Source of the DNA: an uncultured Collinsella sp.
Lineage (GTDB): Bacteria; Actinomycetota; Coriobacteriia; Coriobacteriales; Coriobacteriaceae
Assembly (NCBI GenBank): GCA_902464965.1
Contig: CABQLI010000011.1
Location: 1 to 38,816, forward strand
Length of the DNA stretch: 38,816 nt
Direction: 5' to 3'
Shown: one piece after another, positions 25,400 to 34,326 of the stretch
Numbering within the stretch: position 1 is the stretch's first letter
Layout: the number at the start of each line of letters is the position of its first letter
Notes under the pieces: generated by a model
The model's input: the letters and a program-made list of their open reading frames with translations, nothing else
Told to the model about the DNA's origin: nothing
The model's database searches: none
Made by a program: the position numbers and the translations under genes

Positions 25400-26788
25400 A
25401 TGATTAAGATTGCCAAGTTTGGCGGCTCGTCGGTCGCCGACGCCGAACACTTTAAGAAGATCAAGGCCATTGTCGACGCCGACCCTGCCCGCCGTTTTGT
25501 GGTGGTTTCTGCCTGTGGTCGCCGCTTTAAGGGCGACACCAAGGTGACTGACCTGCTCTACCTGGTTAACGCGCACGTTAAGTACCACGTGTCGTGCGAG
25601 GAGCTGCTCGAGGACATCGGCCAGCGCTATTTTGATATCGCTGACGAGCTGGAGCTCACCTATCCCATCCGTGAGGAGTTCGCGGCTTTTGCCGAGCGCG
25701 CCCGCTCGGGCGGTTACTCCACCGAGGAGCTTGTGAGCCGCGGCGAGTACTTTACCGCTCGCCTGATGGCTGAGTACCTGGGCCTACCGTTCCTGGACGC
25801 CGCGACGGTTGTGGCGTTCCATCACGACGGTACGCTCAGCATGAACCGCACCTCCGAGCTGGTGCAGGAGTACGGTCAGCAGGGCGGCTTCGTTATGCCT
25901 GGCTTCTACGGCGCGACGCGCGAGGGCCAGATCAAGCTGCTCGACCGTGGCGGCGGCGACATTTCCGGCTCGATCTTGGCTAAGTGCCTGGGCGCCGACT
26001 TGTACGAGAACTGGACCGACGTTTCGGGCTTCTATTCTGCCGATCCTCGCATTGTGCCCGAGGCTCAGCCCATTGCGCGCGTTACCTACGAGGAGCTGCG
26101 CGAGCTTTCGTACATGGGCGCAAGCGTCCTGCACGAGGAGGCCGTGTTCCCCGTGCGCGAGGCGGGTATTCCGCTGGTCATCAAGAACACCAATGCGCCG
26201 CAGGACCCCGGCACCATCATTAGCGAGACGGCTGATGAGGGCGAGGCGGAGCCCATCATTACCGGTGTGACCGGCAAGCGCGGTTTTGTCGCCATCAACG
26301 TTGCCCGCGACCGCACCAAGCCCCGCGTTGGCTTTATGCGCCGCGCGCTTTCGGTTTTCGAGCGCTATGACGTTTCCGTCGAGCACATGCCCACCGGTGT
26401 CGACCGCTTTGGCGCCGTGGTGCAGGAGCAGGATGTGCACGACTCGCTGTATTCGCTCGTGGGCGACATTCAACAGGAGGTCGAGCCGCTCGAGATCGAG
26501 GTTGTCGAGGGCTTGGCGCTCATCGCGACCGTCGGTCGTAACCTGCGCGGCCGTGCGGGTATCTCGGGGCATCTGTTTGGCATGCTTGGCCAGGCAGGCG
26601 TGAGCGTGCGTATGATTTCGCAGAGCTGCGACGAGATCAATATCATTATCGGTGTCGAGGAGAAAGACTTCGACCTGGCGATTCAGACCATTTACCGTGC
26701 CTTCTCCGACGAAAACGGCATTGTGAAGGTCTCCGATCTGGAGGCTCCCGCACCGGTCGATTCCGCCCTGGCCGCGCTCAAAAAGTAG
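25400..26788 (+). CDS. lysC: Aspartate kinase
   Basis: A 462-residue monofunctional aspartokinase, the first step of the aspartate pathway (Lys, Thr, Met, diaminopimelate). The N-terminal kinase motif is KFGGSSVADA, with later GRGGSD-like RGGGDISGS and a YTADPR-equivalent (YSADPRIV). Two ACT-type regulatory domains occupy the C-terminal third (about 300-460), so allosteric feedback is expected, with effector unknown. No homoserine dehydrogenase domain is fused and no hom gene is in the window. The ATG at 25400 follows GAAAGGT. It is followed by asd in the same direction after a terminator-like hairpin. Confidence 0.94.
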   Translation: MIKIAKFGGSSVADAEHFKKIKAIVDADPARRFVVVSACGRRFKGDTKVTDLLYLVNAHVKYHVSCEELLEDIGQRYFDIADELELTYPIREEFAAFAERARSGGYSTEELVSRGEYFTARLMAEYLGLPFLDAATVVAFHHDGTLSMNRTSELVQEYGQQGGFVMPGFYGATREGQIKLLDRGGGDISGSILAKCLGADLYENWTDVSGFYSADPRIVPEAQPIARVTYEELRELSYMGASVLHEEAVFPVREAGIPLVIKNTNAPQDPGTIISETADEGEAEPIITGVTGKRGFVAINVARDRTKPRVGFMRRALSVFERYDVSVEHMPTGVDRFGAVVQEQDVHDSLYSLVGDIQQEVEPLEIEVVEGLALIATVGRNLRGRAGISGHLFGMLGQAGVSVRMISQSCDEINIIIGVEEKDFDLAIQTIYRAFSDENGIVKVSDLEAPAPVDSALAALKK

Positions 26789-26798
26789 CGACTGCTCG

Positions 26799-26830
26799 GT
26801 GGATTTTTGGGTCATGTCTCAAAAATCTAC
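26799..26830 (-). repeat. GGGACA-loop palindrome, copy 2
   Basis: A 32-bp near-perfect palindrome beginning GTGGATTTTTGGG, centred on CATG, with three mismatched pairs. Its minus strand (GTAGATTTTTGAGACATG) closely matches the repeat at 6443-6473 (GTAGATTTTTGGGACATG). It lies right after the lysC stop. Confidence 0.7.
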
Positions 26831-26860
26831 GGCGGGGCGTTTCGTTTCGGTTTCGTTTCG

Positions 26861-26892
26861 ACGGGGCGGGTTTCGTGCCCGCCCCGTTCTTG
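26861..26892 (+). terminator. Terminator-like hairpin after lysC
   Basis: ACGGGGCGGG (26861-26870) / CCCGCCCCGT (26878-26887), followed by TCTTGT. The T-run is short. The asd promoter must lie in the 70 bases after it (TATACA at about 26892-26898 is a possible -10). Confidence 0.6.
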
Positions 26893-26961
26893 TATACACT
26901 GGCAACAATAATCGGCCTGCTCGGCGTGCGGGCAAAAGCCACAACCTTTAAAGGGGGAAGC

Positions 26962-27987
26962 ATGAAACAGTACACGGTTGCTATTTTGGGCGCGACGGGA
27001 GCCGTGGGCACCCAGATGCTCGAGTGCCTCAACGAGCAGGAGTTTCCGGTCGGTAAGCTCAAGCTGCTGGCGAGCGCGCGCTCTGCGGGCAAGACCGTTG
27101 AGTTCCGCGGCGAGCAAATCGTGATTGAGGAGGCTTGCCCCGAGGCCTTTGAGGGCTGCGATATTGTGCTCGGAGCCGCCGGCGACGATATCGCCAAGGA
27201 GCTGCTGCCCGAGGCCGTCAAGCGCGGCGCTGTCGTGGTCGACAACAGCCATGCCTTCCGCATGGATCCCGAGGTGCCGCTGGTCGTGCCCGAGATCAAT
27301 GCCGACGATATCAAGTGGCATCACGGCCTTATCGCCAACCCCAACTGCGCGACCATCATCGGCCTGGTTCCCACGTGGCCGCTGCATCAGCTCGCCGGCG
27401 TGAAGCGCATGATCGTCTCGACGTATCAGGCGGCTTCTGGTGCCGGTGCTCCCGGTATGGCCGAGCTCGAAGCGCAGCTTGCCGCCCTGGGCCGTGGCGA
27501 GGAGATTCCCGAGCCGCGCGCATTTGCCGCCCAGCTCGCGAGCAACCTGATTCCGCAGATTGGCGGCGTCAAGGAGGAGGGCTTTACCTCCGAGGAGATG
27601 AAGCTGCAGAACGAGGGCCGCAAGATCATGCATCTGCCCGAGCTGCGCGTGAACTGCACCTGCGTGCGCGTGCCGGTGCTGCGTTCGCACTCCGAGAGCA
27701 TTACGCTCGAGTTCGAGCGCGACATTACGGTCGAGGAGGCCCGCGCTGCGCTGGCTGCCGCTCCCGGCGTCAAGCTGGTTGACGACATGAGCGCCGAGGA
27801 TGCGCACGACCGCTTCCCCATGCCGATGGACACCTCCGACCAGGACCTGATTTGGGTCGGTCGCGTACGCCGCGACATCTCGAACCCCGAGGCTGCACGT
27901 GGCATCACCTTCTGGTGCTGCGGCGACCAAATCCGTAAGGGCGCGGCAACCAACGCCGTCCAGATCGCTAAGCTGCTCTGCGAGTAG
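26962..27987 (+). CDS. asd: Aspartate-semialdehyde dehydrogenase
   Basis: A 341-residue enzyme that reduces aspartyl phosphate (made by LysC) to aspartate semialdehyde. The NADP-binding motif is GATGAVG (10-16), the active-site C129 is in NPNCATI, and substrate-binding residues lie in the TYQAASGAG segment. The ATG at 26962 follows AAAGGGGGAAG; a longer open frame from 26875 overlaps the terminator and is not used. The clustering of lysC, asd, thrC and thrB supplies everything for threonine except homoserine dehydrogenase. Confidence 0.95.
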   Translation: MKQYTVAILGATGAVGTQMLECLNEQEFPVGKLKLLASARSAGKTVEFRGEQIVIEEACPEAFEGCDIVLGAAGDDIAKELLPEAVKRGAVVVDNSHAFRMDPEVPLVVPEINADDIKWHHGLIANPNCATIIGLVPTWPLHQLAGVKRMIVSTYQAASGAGAPGMAELEAQLAALGRGEEIPEPRAFAAQLASNLIPQIGGVKEEGFTSEEMKLQNEGRKIMHLPELRVNCTCVRVPVLRSHSESITLEFERDITVEEARAALAAAPGVKLVDDMSAEDAHDRFPMPMDTSDQDLIWVGRVRRDISNPEAARGITFWCCGDQIRKGAATNAVQIAKLLCE

Positions 27988-27999
27988 TGTGACCTGTCC

Positions 28000-28129
28000 G
28001 GCGGGGGCCGGGCTTGGTTTTCAGAACGTCCTCGACCATGTGTGGCGCCTTGTCCTGCTCCTTCGGAGCCGCGGACAAGGCGCCACACTGGTCTGCGGAG
28101 TGTTCTGAAAACCAAGCCCGGCCCCCGCC
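28000..28129 (+). repeat. Long hairpin with GTCCTCG/TGCGGA core, copy D
   Basis: A perfect 28-bp outer stem (28000-28027 / 28102-28129). The core has GTCCTCG + ACC (28028-28037) facing GGT + CTGCGGAGT (28090-28101). The inner stem is 15 bp and perfect (28041-28055 / 28073-28087). The 3' flank CCTGCGGTGAC (28128-28138) recurs in copies A and E. It starts 13 bases after the asd stop; no T-run. Confidence 0.88.
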
Positions 28130-28230
28130 TGCGGTGACGCTGCTGCAAGCGACCTGCGATGGGGCCGTTGTTGGTTGGGGCCGCGGGGCTGATGTGGGGG
28201 CACGTGGCTGTTGCGGGCCCTAGTCCCGGC

Positions 28231-28384
28231 GGCGGCTTCGGCGCTTTGCGCCTGCCGCCTTGGGGGACTGTGGGGCGCGGCCGGCAGCTGCGGCGCTTCG
28301 CGCCTGCTGCCTGCGGGGACTTTGGGGTCGTGCGGCAGCTGCGGCGTTGCACGCCTGCTGCCTTGGGTGACTTTGGGGTCGATT
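28231..28384 (+). repeat. Three tandem ~51-bp repeats, each with a GC-rich hairpin, before ogt
   Basis: Units start at 28231, 28283 and 28334. Each has the form GGCAGCTGCGGCGCTTCGCG..CCTGCTGCC followed by TGGGGGACTTTGGGGTCG with variations. Paired changes keep the hairpins (GGCGGC/GCCGCC in unit 1, GGCAG/CTGCC in units 2 and 3; GGCGTTGCACGCC in unit 3). The array lies in the 5' region of ogt. The stretch 28130-28230 between copy D and the array shows no gene. Confidence 0.75.
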
Positions 28385-28440
28385 GGGGTTGTCTGCACAA
28401 TTCGCGGTATTATGTTGCGGAGTTTTGAAAGGAGCCGCTG

Positions 28441-29019
28441 GTGGTCACGACGACGTTTCCTTCGCCTTTGGGCGAAATCTTGCTTGCCGCTGATGGCCGC
28501 GGTTTGACAGGGCTTTGGTTTGAGGGGCAGGAGCATTTTGGCTCCACGCTTCTCAAAGAAGATGTCGAGCATATCGAAGGTGCCGATGCGGTTTCAGGTA
28601 TTGGTGGCATGTCGTCGGTGAGTCCGACAAATGGCGCGGCCTCTTCGGTGCTTGAGCGTTCCTGGGCTTGGCTGAATGCTTATTTTGCAGGGCAGGAACC
28701 TCGGTTTACGCCTCCGTTGCATATGATCGGTACGGCGTTTCAGCGCGAGGTTTGGTTTGAGCTGCTTTCTATCCCGCGTGGCGAGGTCGCTACGTATGGT
28801 GAGATCGCCCAGCGTGTTACGGCTCGACATCGTGTACCGGGAAACGAGGCACCCGTTGCGTCTCCCCGTGCCGTGGGGGCCGCGGTCGCGCGTAATCCCA
28901 TTTCGATTATTGTGCCGTGCCATCGCGTGGTTGCCGCCGATGGTTCGCTCAATGGATATGCCGGCGGCCTCGACCGTAAGGAGTGGCTGCTGCGGCTTGA
29001 GGGCGCGTACGAGGAATAA
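28441..29019 (+). CDS. ogt: Methylated-DNA--protein-cysteine S-methyltransferase
   Basis: A 192-residue suicide repair protein that takes the alkyl group from O6-alkylguanine onto C160 in the IIVPCHRVV motif. It is preceded by the helix-turn-helix region (GEVATYGEIAQRV, about 114-126) and followed by LNGYAGGLDRKEWLL. The GTG start at 28441 is supported by GAAAGGAG upstream and by the family N-terminus (TTTFPSPLGEILLAA). It is longer than the usual ~165 residues because of a linker at about 45-75. The tandem hairpin array immediately upstream could influence its expression. Confidence 0.93.
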   Translation: MVTTTFPSPLGEILLAADGRGLTGLWFEGQEHFGSTLLKEDVEHIEGADAVSGIGGMSSVSPTNGAASSVLERSWAWLNAYFAGQEPRFTPPLHMIGTAFQREVWFELLSIPRGEVATYGEIAQRVTARHRVPGNEAPVASPRAVGAAVARNPISIIVPCHRVVAADGSLNGYAGGLDRKEWLLRLEGAYEE

Positions 29020-29081
29020 CGTTCGAGCACTTTGCATAGCCAAGACGCCGTTTCCGGTTGAGACCACCTGCTTGGACATCC

Positions 29082-29110
29082 ATCTACGCCCGCTTCTGCA
29101 GGGCGTAGAT
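29082..29110. repeat. Hairpin at the end of the chloride-channel remnant
   Basis: ATCTACGCCC (29082-29091) and GGGCGTAGAT (29101-29110) form a perfect 10-bp stem. One arm contains the stop codon of the remnant (29084-29086). The remaining ogt-remnant gap (29020-29081) holds nothing recognisable. Confidence 0.5.
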
Positions 29111-29290
29111 TGACTTATCCATGTTGAACAGGTAAGCCACGACGCAGACAATAAAGAACTTCGGCAAGTCGCCAAAGCCGAAGACTTCGCAGCCAATAAG
29201 GATCGGCGCGAGCAGCGTATTGGTGGCGCTGCCAAAGACGGCGGCGTATCCCAGCGCGGCGCAAAGCGCGATGGGCATGCCGAGTTGAGC
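29084..29290 (-). pseudogene. C-terminal remnant of a chloride-channel (ClC)-like membrane protein
   Basis: About 65 residues remain, reading EAQLGMPIALCAALGYAA then FGSATNTLLAPI and ending in ...FNMDKSIYALQKRA. This is a hydrophobic C-terminal piece resembling voltage-gated chloride channel family proteins, which are normally 400 or more residues. Nothing of the channel is found upstream: beyond about 29290 the sequence switches abruptly, in another frame, to a remnant of an Abi-family gene. The join looks like a deletion that fused two neighbouring genes. The family assignment is by eye and moderate. Confidence 0.55.
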
Positions 29291-29645
29291 CTCGTTATGG
29301 CGACATCTGGGTAACAGAAAGGCCCGCGTTCCTCAGAGGCAAGATAGGCAATTCTGCTTCTGAGGTAGATCTCAATTTTGCCGACCGCATCAAACATTAC
29401 CTGCCGGAGGGCTCGGTCAAATTCATACGTGTAGATGATGGTTTCGAATGTTGTGCCTTCGTGAAAGATGGTAATCCCGGACTTGCATTTGGTTTGCAGG
29501 GAAACCAGTAGGCCGACAGTTTGTAGTGGCCGACTTCGACCAAAGCTCGCTCGAGTTCGCTTTGATCAGAGCACTTAAGACCCTTGTTTTCTGTCAATAG
29601 TGCTATCTGTTCGTTGATGGATATCCGCGACTTCCGGTATTTCAT
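29288..29645 (-). pseudogene. Frameshifted, truncated Abi-family (AbiD/F-like, Abi_2) gene
   Basis: The N-terminus MKYRKSRISINEQIALLTE...VGHYKLSAYWFP is typical of Abi_2 abortive-infection proteins. At about 29487-29492 the frame is lost. The family sequence resumes in the next frame as FHEGTTFETIIYTYEFD, then MFDAVGKIEIYLRSRIAYLASEERGPF, and ends near YPDVA at about 29290. The C-terminal half, including any HEPN RxxxxH motif, is gone and replaced by the chloride-channel remnant. Intact members are about 300 residues. The ATG (29643-29645) has AAGAGG upstream, lying in a structured leader. The gene is not functional as written. Confidence 0.75.
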
Positions 29646-29647
29646 TT

Positions 29648-29748
29648 AAGCCTCTTGATAGAAAAAGAGCTGGAGTTGCGCATCGTTGAGAGGCTTTCCA
29701 GCTTTAGCAAAACAAACTTATAAGATGCGACGGGCCGCGTCAAGATAA
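29648..29748 (-). ncRNA. Structured leader/possible ncRNA upstream of the Abi remnant, with interleaved helices
   Basis: On the minus strand AGCTGGA (29697-29703) pairs with TCCAGCT (29668-29674), and AAGCCTCT (29689-29696) pairs with AGAGGCTT (29648-29655). The two helices interleave, as in an H-type pseudoknot, and the second covers the Abi ribosome site. TTGACG (about 29738-29743) and TATAAG (about 29717-29722) could be its promoter. Abi_2-type genes elsewhere can be paired with structured RNAs (my recollection). Either a regulatory leader or an antitoxin-like RNA is possible. No other gene is seen in 29646-29816. Confidence 0.4.
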
Positions 29749-29816
29749 TTACCGGACGGTCTAGGAGGCGGCTGGTTGGCTGGCTTAAAACCTAGCGTGT
29801 GAAATGACGCCTCACG

Positions 29817-30455
29817 CTATTCAGCGCGCTTGATAGGATGACGAATCACAGTTTTAAGTTTCTCCGGTGCACATTTGCGTGGATCGGAGAGATAGATTTC
29901 GTGATGGAAACGGGTGTCTGAGAAGTCGGGGACATAGCCCTGCTCGGTCGTGTATTCATGCATAGCGCCTACAGTCGCCGGTTCGTTGTCGTAGGGCCCG
30001 GTGTGCATACATTGAACGCAGAGACCCTCGTCAACTTTAAGCAGCTCGACGGCGGAAAAGTCCAGTTTCTTTTTGGTTGTGGCTTCCGCGACTGCCCAGT
30101 CAAAGTCATCTCGGGTGACGAAATCGGGCAGGCGAATGCACGAGATAAAGTTGAAATCGTCCTTGCGTACATAATCGATGTCGCCGCTCGGGGAGTCTTG
30201 CCACCAGAAACCCTCGAGCGGCGGTACCACAAAGTCGAAATAGCCCTCGATACTCCTTGAGCCTTTCTTCGACATCTTGACGGTATAGGCGATGCCGTAA
30301 AGCAGCGGCAGGGCGTTTTGATACTCGCCACCTTCGGTATTTGGGTCGCCCTTTCCGCGAACGGCAACGTAGCTCATTGGCGGGACAGTTACGATACTCG
30401 GCTTGCTTGCAGGTTTGTAGAGCTCCTTGCATACCTTCTTAAAGTCGAACGCCAT
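29817..30455 (-). CDS. GyrI-like small-molecule-binding domain protein
   Basis: A 212-residue soluble protein of the GyrI-like superfamily (SbmC/BmrR C-terminal fold). Characteristic pieces are PPMSYVAVRGKGDPN near residue 25-40, the EGFWWQDSP region, CMHTGPYDNEPATVGAMHEY and the end LSDPRKCAPEKLKTVIRHPI. Members bind, and some hydrolyse, small hydrophobic compounds; E. coli SbmC/GyrI protects gyrase and is LexA-controlled. A perfect CGAAC-N4-GTTCG box lies 57 bases upstream, suggesting DNA-damage control here too. Start ATG complements 30453-30455, with AAAGGCGG before it. The ligand is unknown. Confidence 0.85.
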   Translation of the reverse strand: MAFDFKKVCKELYKPASKPSIVTVPPMSYVAVRGKGDPNTEGGEYQNALPLLYGIAYTVKMSKKGSRSIEGYFDFVVPPLEGFWWQDSPSGDIDYVRKDDFNFISCIRLPDFVTRDDFDWAVAEATTKKKLDFSAVELLKVDEGLCVQCMHTGPYDNEPATVGAMHEYTTEQGYVPDFSDTRFHHEIYLSDPRKCAPEKLKTVIRHPIKRAE

Positions 30456-30501
30456 GTTGGCCGCCTTTCTGCGTATTGGCCTGCTTAGATAACGGAATCA
30501 T

Positions 30502-30525
30502 ATCATAGAAACGAACAGCTGTTCG
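30502..30525 (-). promoter_or_regulatory. LexA-type SOS box and -10 of the GyrI-like gene
   Basis: CGAACAGCTGTTCG (30512-30525) is a perfect 14-bp palindrome matching the Gram-positive/actinobacterial LexA core CGAAC-N4-GTTCG. On the minus strand TATGAT (30502-30507) follows four bases later as a likely -10, so the box lies in the promoter spacer. Confidence 0.65.
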
Positions 30526-30623
30526 AATGATTTGGCTGACAGATTGAGATGCGTGCGTTGTGTTTGGCGGTCGGCCTGACCCCGTCGATGATGTCTCTGC
30601 CTTCCCGGCGCCTCATCTATAGC

Positions 30624-30677
30624 CGCCATTTCCCCATATAAAACCTGCCAAAATAAACCTGTCCCTTTTTGGTAGGT
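30624..30677 (-). repeat. GGGACAG-loop hairpin repeat, copy 2 (minus orientation)
   Basis: On the minus strand ACCTACCAAAA, AGGGACAGGTTTA, TTTTGGCAGGTTT, then TATATGGGGAAATG. Same element as at 1225 and 38589. It lies between the GyrI-like gene and the divergent ABC operon. Confidence 0.8.
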
Positions 30678-30726
30678 GCGAAATGGGTAATACTAAAGAG
30701 TTATCCGACCAGATGGGAATTAATCG

Positions 30727-31428
<702 letters not shown>

Positions 31429-31433
31429 CGCCC

Positions 31434-34199
31434 ATGGACCAGGACCGCCAAAACAGCCTACGCCGCGACGCGCAGAACACGGAGCGCGAGCAGGATTTTA
31501 CGACCTACCGCACTGCCCAAAGCTCAAACGATATGGTGCCGACGGTTTTTCGCCGTGGCATCTACCGCACAATCCGAGGCAGTCTTAAGCGTTTCTTGTC
31601 AATCGTGGTCATCACCGCGCTTGGCGTGAGCGTGATGTGCGGCCTTAAGGCGGGTTGCGAGGACCTGTGCGATTCGGTTGACGCCTACTTTGACCAGCAG
31701 AATGTCTACGATATCAACGTCCAGTCGACTTATGGCCTGACCGACGATGATCTCGCCGCCATCCAAGAGGTCGATGGTGTCGAGACGGCCGAGGGCATCT
31801 ACACCGAGACCGCCTACACCGCCGTGGGTACAACGCGCGAGCGCGTGGTCGTGCAGAGTCTCTCCAAGGAGAACATCGATCAGCCGGTGCTCGTGAACGG
31901 CGATTTGCCCGAGAGCGCCGATGAGGTTGCGGTGACTTCGAAGTTCCTGAAGGCTTCGGGCAAAAAGCTCGGCGATACGGTGAGTTTTGCCGCCAACGAT
32001 GCGAGCTCGTCGAACCAAAGTGCCAAGGACCAGTTTGCCGATGGCGATTACACCATCACGGCCGAGGTTCTCGATCCCACCGACGTGAGCTCCGACTCGA
32101 CGGTCAACGCCTTCCGTGCTGCTTCGGCGGCGGACTATAAGTTCTATGTGAGCGAGGACGCCGCGACATCTTCTTCCTACTCCGCGGTCCACGTGATCGT
32201 CGAGGGAGCCAAGAGCCTCAACTCCTATTCGGATGCCTACGCGGCAAAGATCAACAAGGTCAAGGGCAATATAGAGAAGATCCGCGAGGAGCGTGAGAAG
32301 GCGCGCGCTCAGGAACTGACGGTCGACACGCCGGCAAGCTTGGATGCGGCCGAGCGCCAGGCGAATATGCTCTTTGGGATTGAGCAGGACAACATCAATC
32401 GCATGGCAGAGGGCAGCGAGGAGCGCGTGCAGGCGCAAGCCGACCTGGACCAGCGCCGTGCCGCCGCCGACCAGCAGTTTGCCGATGCCCGCGCCGAGCT
32501 CTCTGACCTGGGCGAATGCACCTGGTACATCCAGGACCGCGGCAATATCGCAAGCTACTCGAGCGTGGAGAGCGATAGCTCGTCAATTGAGGCCATCGCC
32601 ACGGTGTTTCCGTTCATCTTCTTTATCGTCGCCGTGCTCATCAGCCTCACCACCGCCACGCGTATGGTCGAGGAGGAGCGCACGCTTATTGGCCTGTACA
32701 AAGCGCTCGGCTATTCGCGCGGGCGTATTCTGTCCAAATACGTGGACTATGCGCTGTGGGCTTGTCTGATCGGCGGCGTGCTCGGCAACATCATCGGATT
32801 TGTGGGCCTGCCGCTGTTCCTGTTTACGGTGTTCGACGACATGTACTCACTGCCCCAGATGCTGCTTTCGTACGACATCGTGTCGTCGCTCGTGTCGGTG
32901 GCGCTGTTTGCCGTGGGCGTGGTGGGCGCCACGATTATCGCCTGCCGCCACGAGATGGCCGAGACCCCGGCCTCGCTTATGCGTCCCAAGGCCCCGCGCG
33001 CTGGCTCGCGCATCTTGCTCGAGCGCATCGGCTTTATCTGGCGCCGCATGGGCTTTTTGAACAAGGTCGCTGCACGCAACCTATTCCGCTATAAAAAGCG
33101 CGCCTTTATGACCATCTTTGGCATCGCGGGTTGCACCGCGCTTGTGATCTGCGGTATGGGTATTCGCGACACGTCGGTCGCGCTTTCGCCCAAGCAGTAC
33201 GGCCACGTCACGCGCTACGATCTGCTGGCGGTCGCCAATCCCGACGATTTTTCGCAGACGTGCGCGGCGCTCGACGAGCGAAGCGCGGTCAAGGATTCCG
33301 GTGTGACCGTAACTTCGACGCTGCCGATCATGACTGACAACGTTACCTTTACGTTTGGCGGCAAGAGCGAGACCGTGCAGCTGATCGTGGTGCCCGATGA
33401 CCGCACGAACGATTTGGACGACTACGTTCGCCTTGAGGATGAGTCCAAAGAGCCGCTGTCTTTGCGTGACGGAGACGTGTATCTGAGTAAGAGTTCACAG
33501 CTGGTGCTGGGGATTCAGCCGGGCGATACGGCACACGTCCAGGATTCGTCGCTCAATGTTGCCAAGGTCAAAGTCAGTGACATTTCGCTTAACTATCTGG
33601 GCAACACGCTTTACATGACGCAGGGCACCTATGAGCGCGCGTTCGGTCGAAGCGCACGCCTCAACGGCGTCTTTGTGCTGCTTAAGGGCTCGTCGGCCGA
33701 CCAGATTGCGTTTAGCAAGAAGCTTAAGAGCGACGGTTGGCTCACCATCTCGAGCACGGCCGAACATTGGCAGAACTACGAGGCGAACTTTGCGATCATC
33801 AATTCGGTCGTGGTGCTCGTGACCTTTATGGCGGCATGCCTGTCGTTTGTGGTGGTGTTTACGCTGTCCAACACGAATATCTCCGAGCGCGAACGCGAGC
33901 TGGCGACCATCAAGGTGCTGGGCTTCCGCCGTGGCGAGGTGCACCATTACGTCAACAAGGAGACGTTGATCCTCACGGCAATTGGCGCCGCGCTGGGCGT
34001 GCCACTGGGCGGCTTGCTGGCCGAGAGTTTTACGTACATTTTGCAGATGCCGTCGCTGTACTTTGACGTCGAAGTCGAGCCGCTAAGCTACGTGCTCGCC
34101 GTGGTGCTTTCCTTTGGCTTTACGTTTATCGTCAACCTCGCCACCAACCGAACGCTCAACAAGATCGACATGGTCGGCGCCCTCAAGAGTGCCGAGTAA
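31434..34199 (+). CDS. FtsX-like ABC transporter permease with large extracellular domain
   Basis: About 921 residues with two FtsX (MacB-type) repeats. The first membrane segment is at about 45-65. A long external region (about 65-385) includes a charged coiled-coil part (about 270-360). A three-helix block follows (about 390-520) ending in the cytoplasmic linker. A second segment and external domain lie at about 555-780, with a final three-helix block (about 785-915). TRMVEEERTLIGLYKALGYS and NISERERELATIKVLGF are the coupling helices that contact the ATPase. ATG 31434 is chosen; a GTG at 31422 would overlap the ATPase gene. A strong terminator follows at 34260. Confidence 0.9.
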   Translation: MDQDRQNSLRRDAQNTEREQDFTTYRTAQSSNDMVPTVFRRGIYRTIRGSLKRFLSIVVITALGVSVMCGLKAGCEDLCDSVDAYFDQQNVYDINVQSTYGLTDDDLAAIQEVDGVETAEGIYTETAYTAVGTTRERVVVQSLSKENIDQPVLVNGDLPESADEVAVTSKFLKASGKKLGDTVSFAANDASSSNQSAKDQFADGDYTITAEVLDPTDVSSDSTVNAFRAASAADYKFYVSEDAATSSSYSAVHVIVEGAKSLNSYSDAYAAKINKVKGNIEKIREEREKARAQELTVDTPASLDAAERQANMLFGIEQDNINRMAEGSEERVQAQADLDQRRAAADQQFADARAELSDLGECTWYIQDRGNIASYSSVESDSSSIEAIATVFPFIFFIVAVLISLTTATRMVEEERTLIGLYKALGYSRGRILSKYVDYALWACLIGGVLGNIIGFVGLPLFLFTVFDDMYSLPQMLLSYDIVSSLVSVALFAVGVVGATIIACRHEMAETPASLMRPKAPRAGSRILLERIGFIWRRMGFLNKVAARNLFRYKKRAFMTIFGIAGCTALVICGMGIRDTSVALSPKQYGHVTRYDLLAVANPDDFSQTCAALDERSAVKDSGVTVTSTLPIMTDNVTFTFGGKSETVQLIVVPDDRTNDLDDYVRLEDESKEPLSLRDGDVYLSKSSQLVLGIQPGDTAHVQDSSLNVAKVKVSDISLNYLGNTLYMTQGTYERAFGRSARLNGVFVLLKGSSADQIAFSKKLKSDGWLTISSTAEHWQNYEANFAIINSVVVLVTFMAACLSFVVVFTLSNTNISERERELATIKVLGFRRGEVHHYVNKETLILTAIGAALGVPLGGLLAESFTYILQMPSLYFDVEVEPLSYVLAVVLSFGFTFIVNLATNRTLNKIDMVGALKSAE

Positions 34200-34259
34200 C
34201 CTGCCTGGGATTCAAGCTGTAGCGAGCTGTAATGTACCACAACCGCATTTTTGCATAAA

Positions 34260-34301
34260 CCGCCCCGCCGATTGCATATTTCGGCGGGGCGGTTGCTTTT
34301 T
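34260..34301 (+). terminator. Rho-independent terminator of the FtsX-type ABC operon
   Basis: CCGCCCCGCCG (34260-34270) / CGGCGGGGCGG (34282-34292) is a perfect 11-bp stem, followed by TTGCTTTTT. Confidence 0.9.
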
Positions 34302-34326
34302 GCCCGCGGGTACCCCAGGGGGCGAC

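Noticed and set aside
28231..28384. CRISPR-like array
   Set aside because: Units are contiguous ~51-bp tandem repeats without unique spacers, and there are no cas genes.
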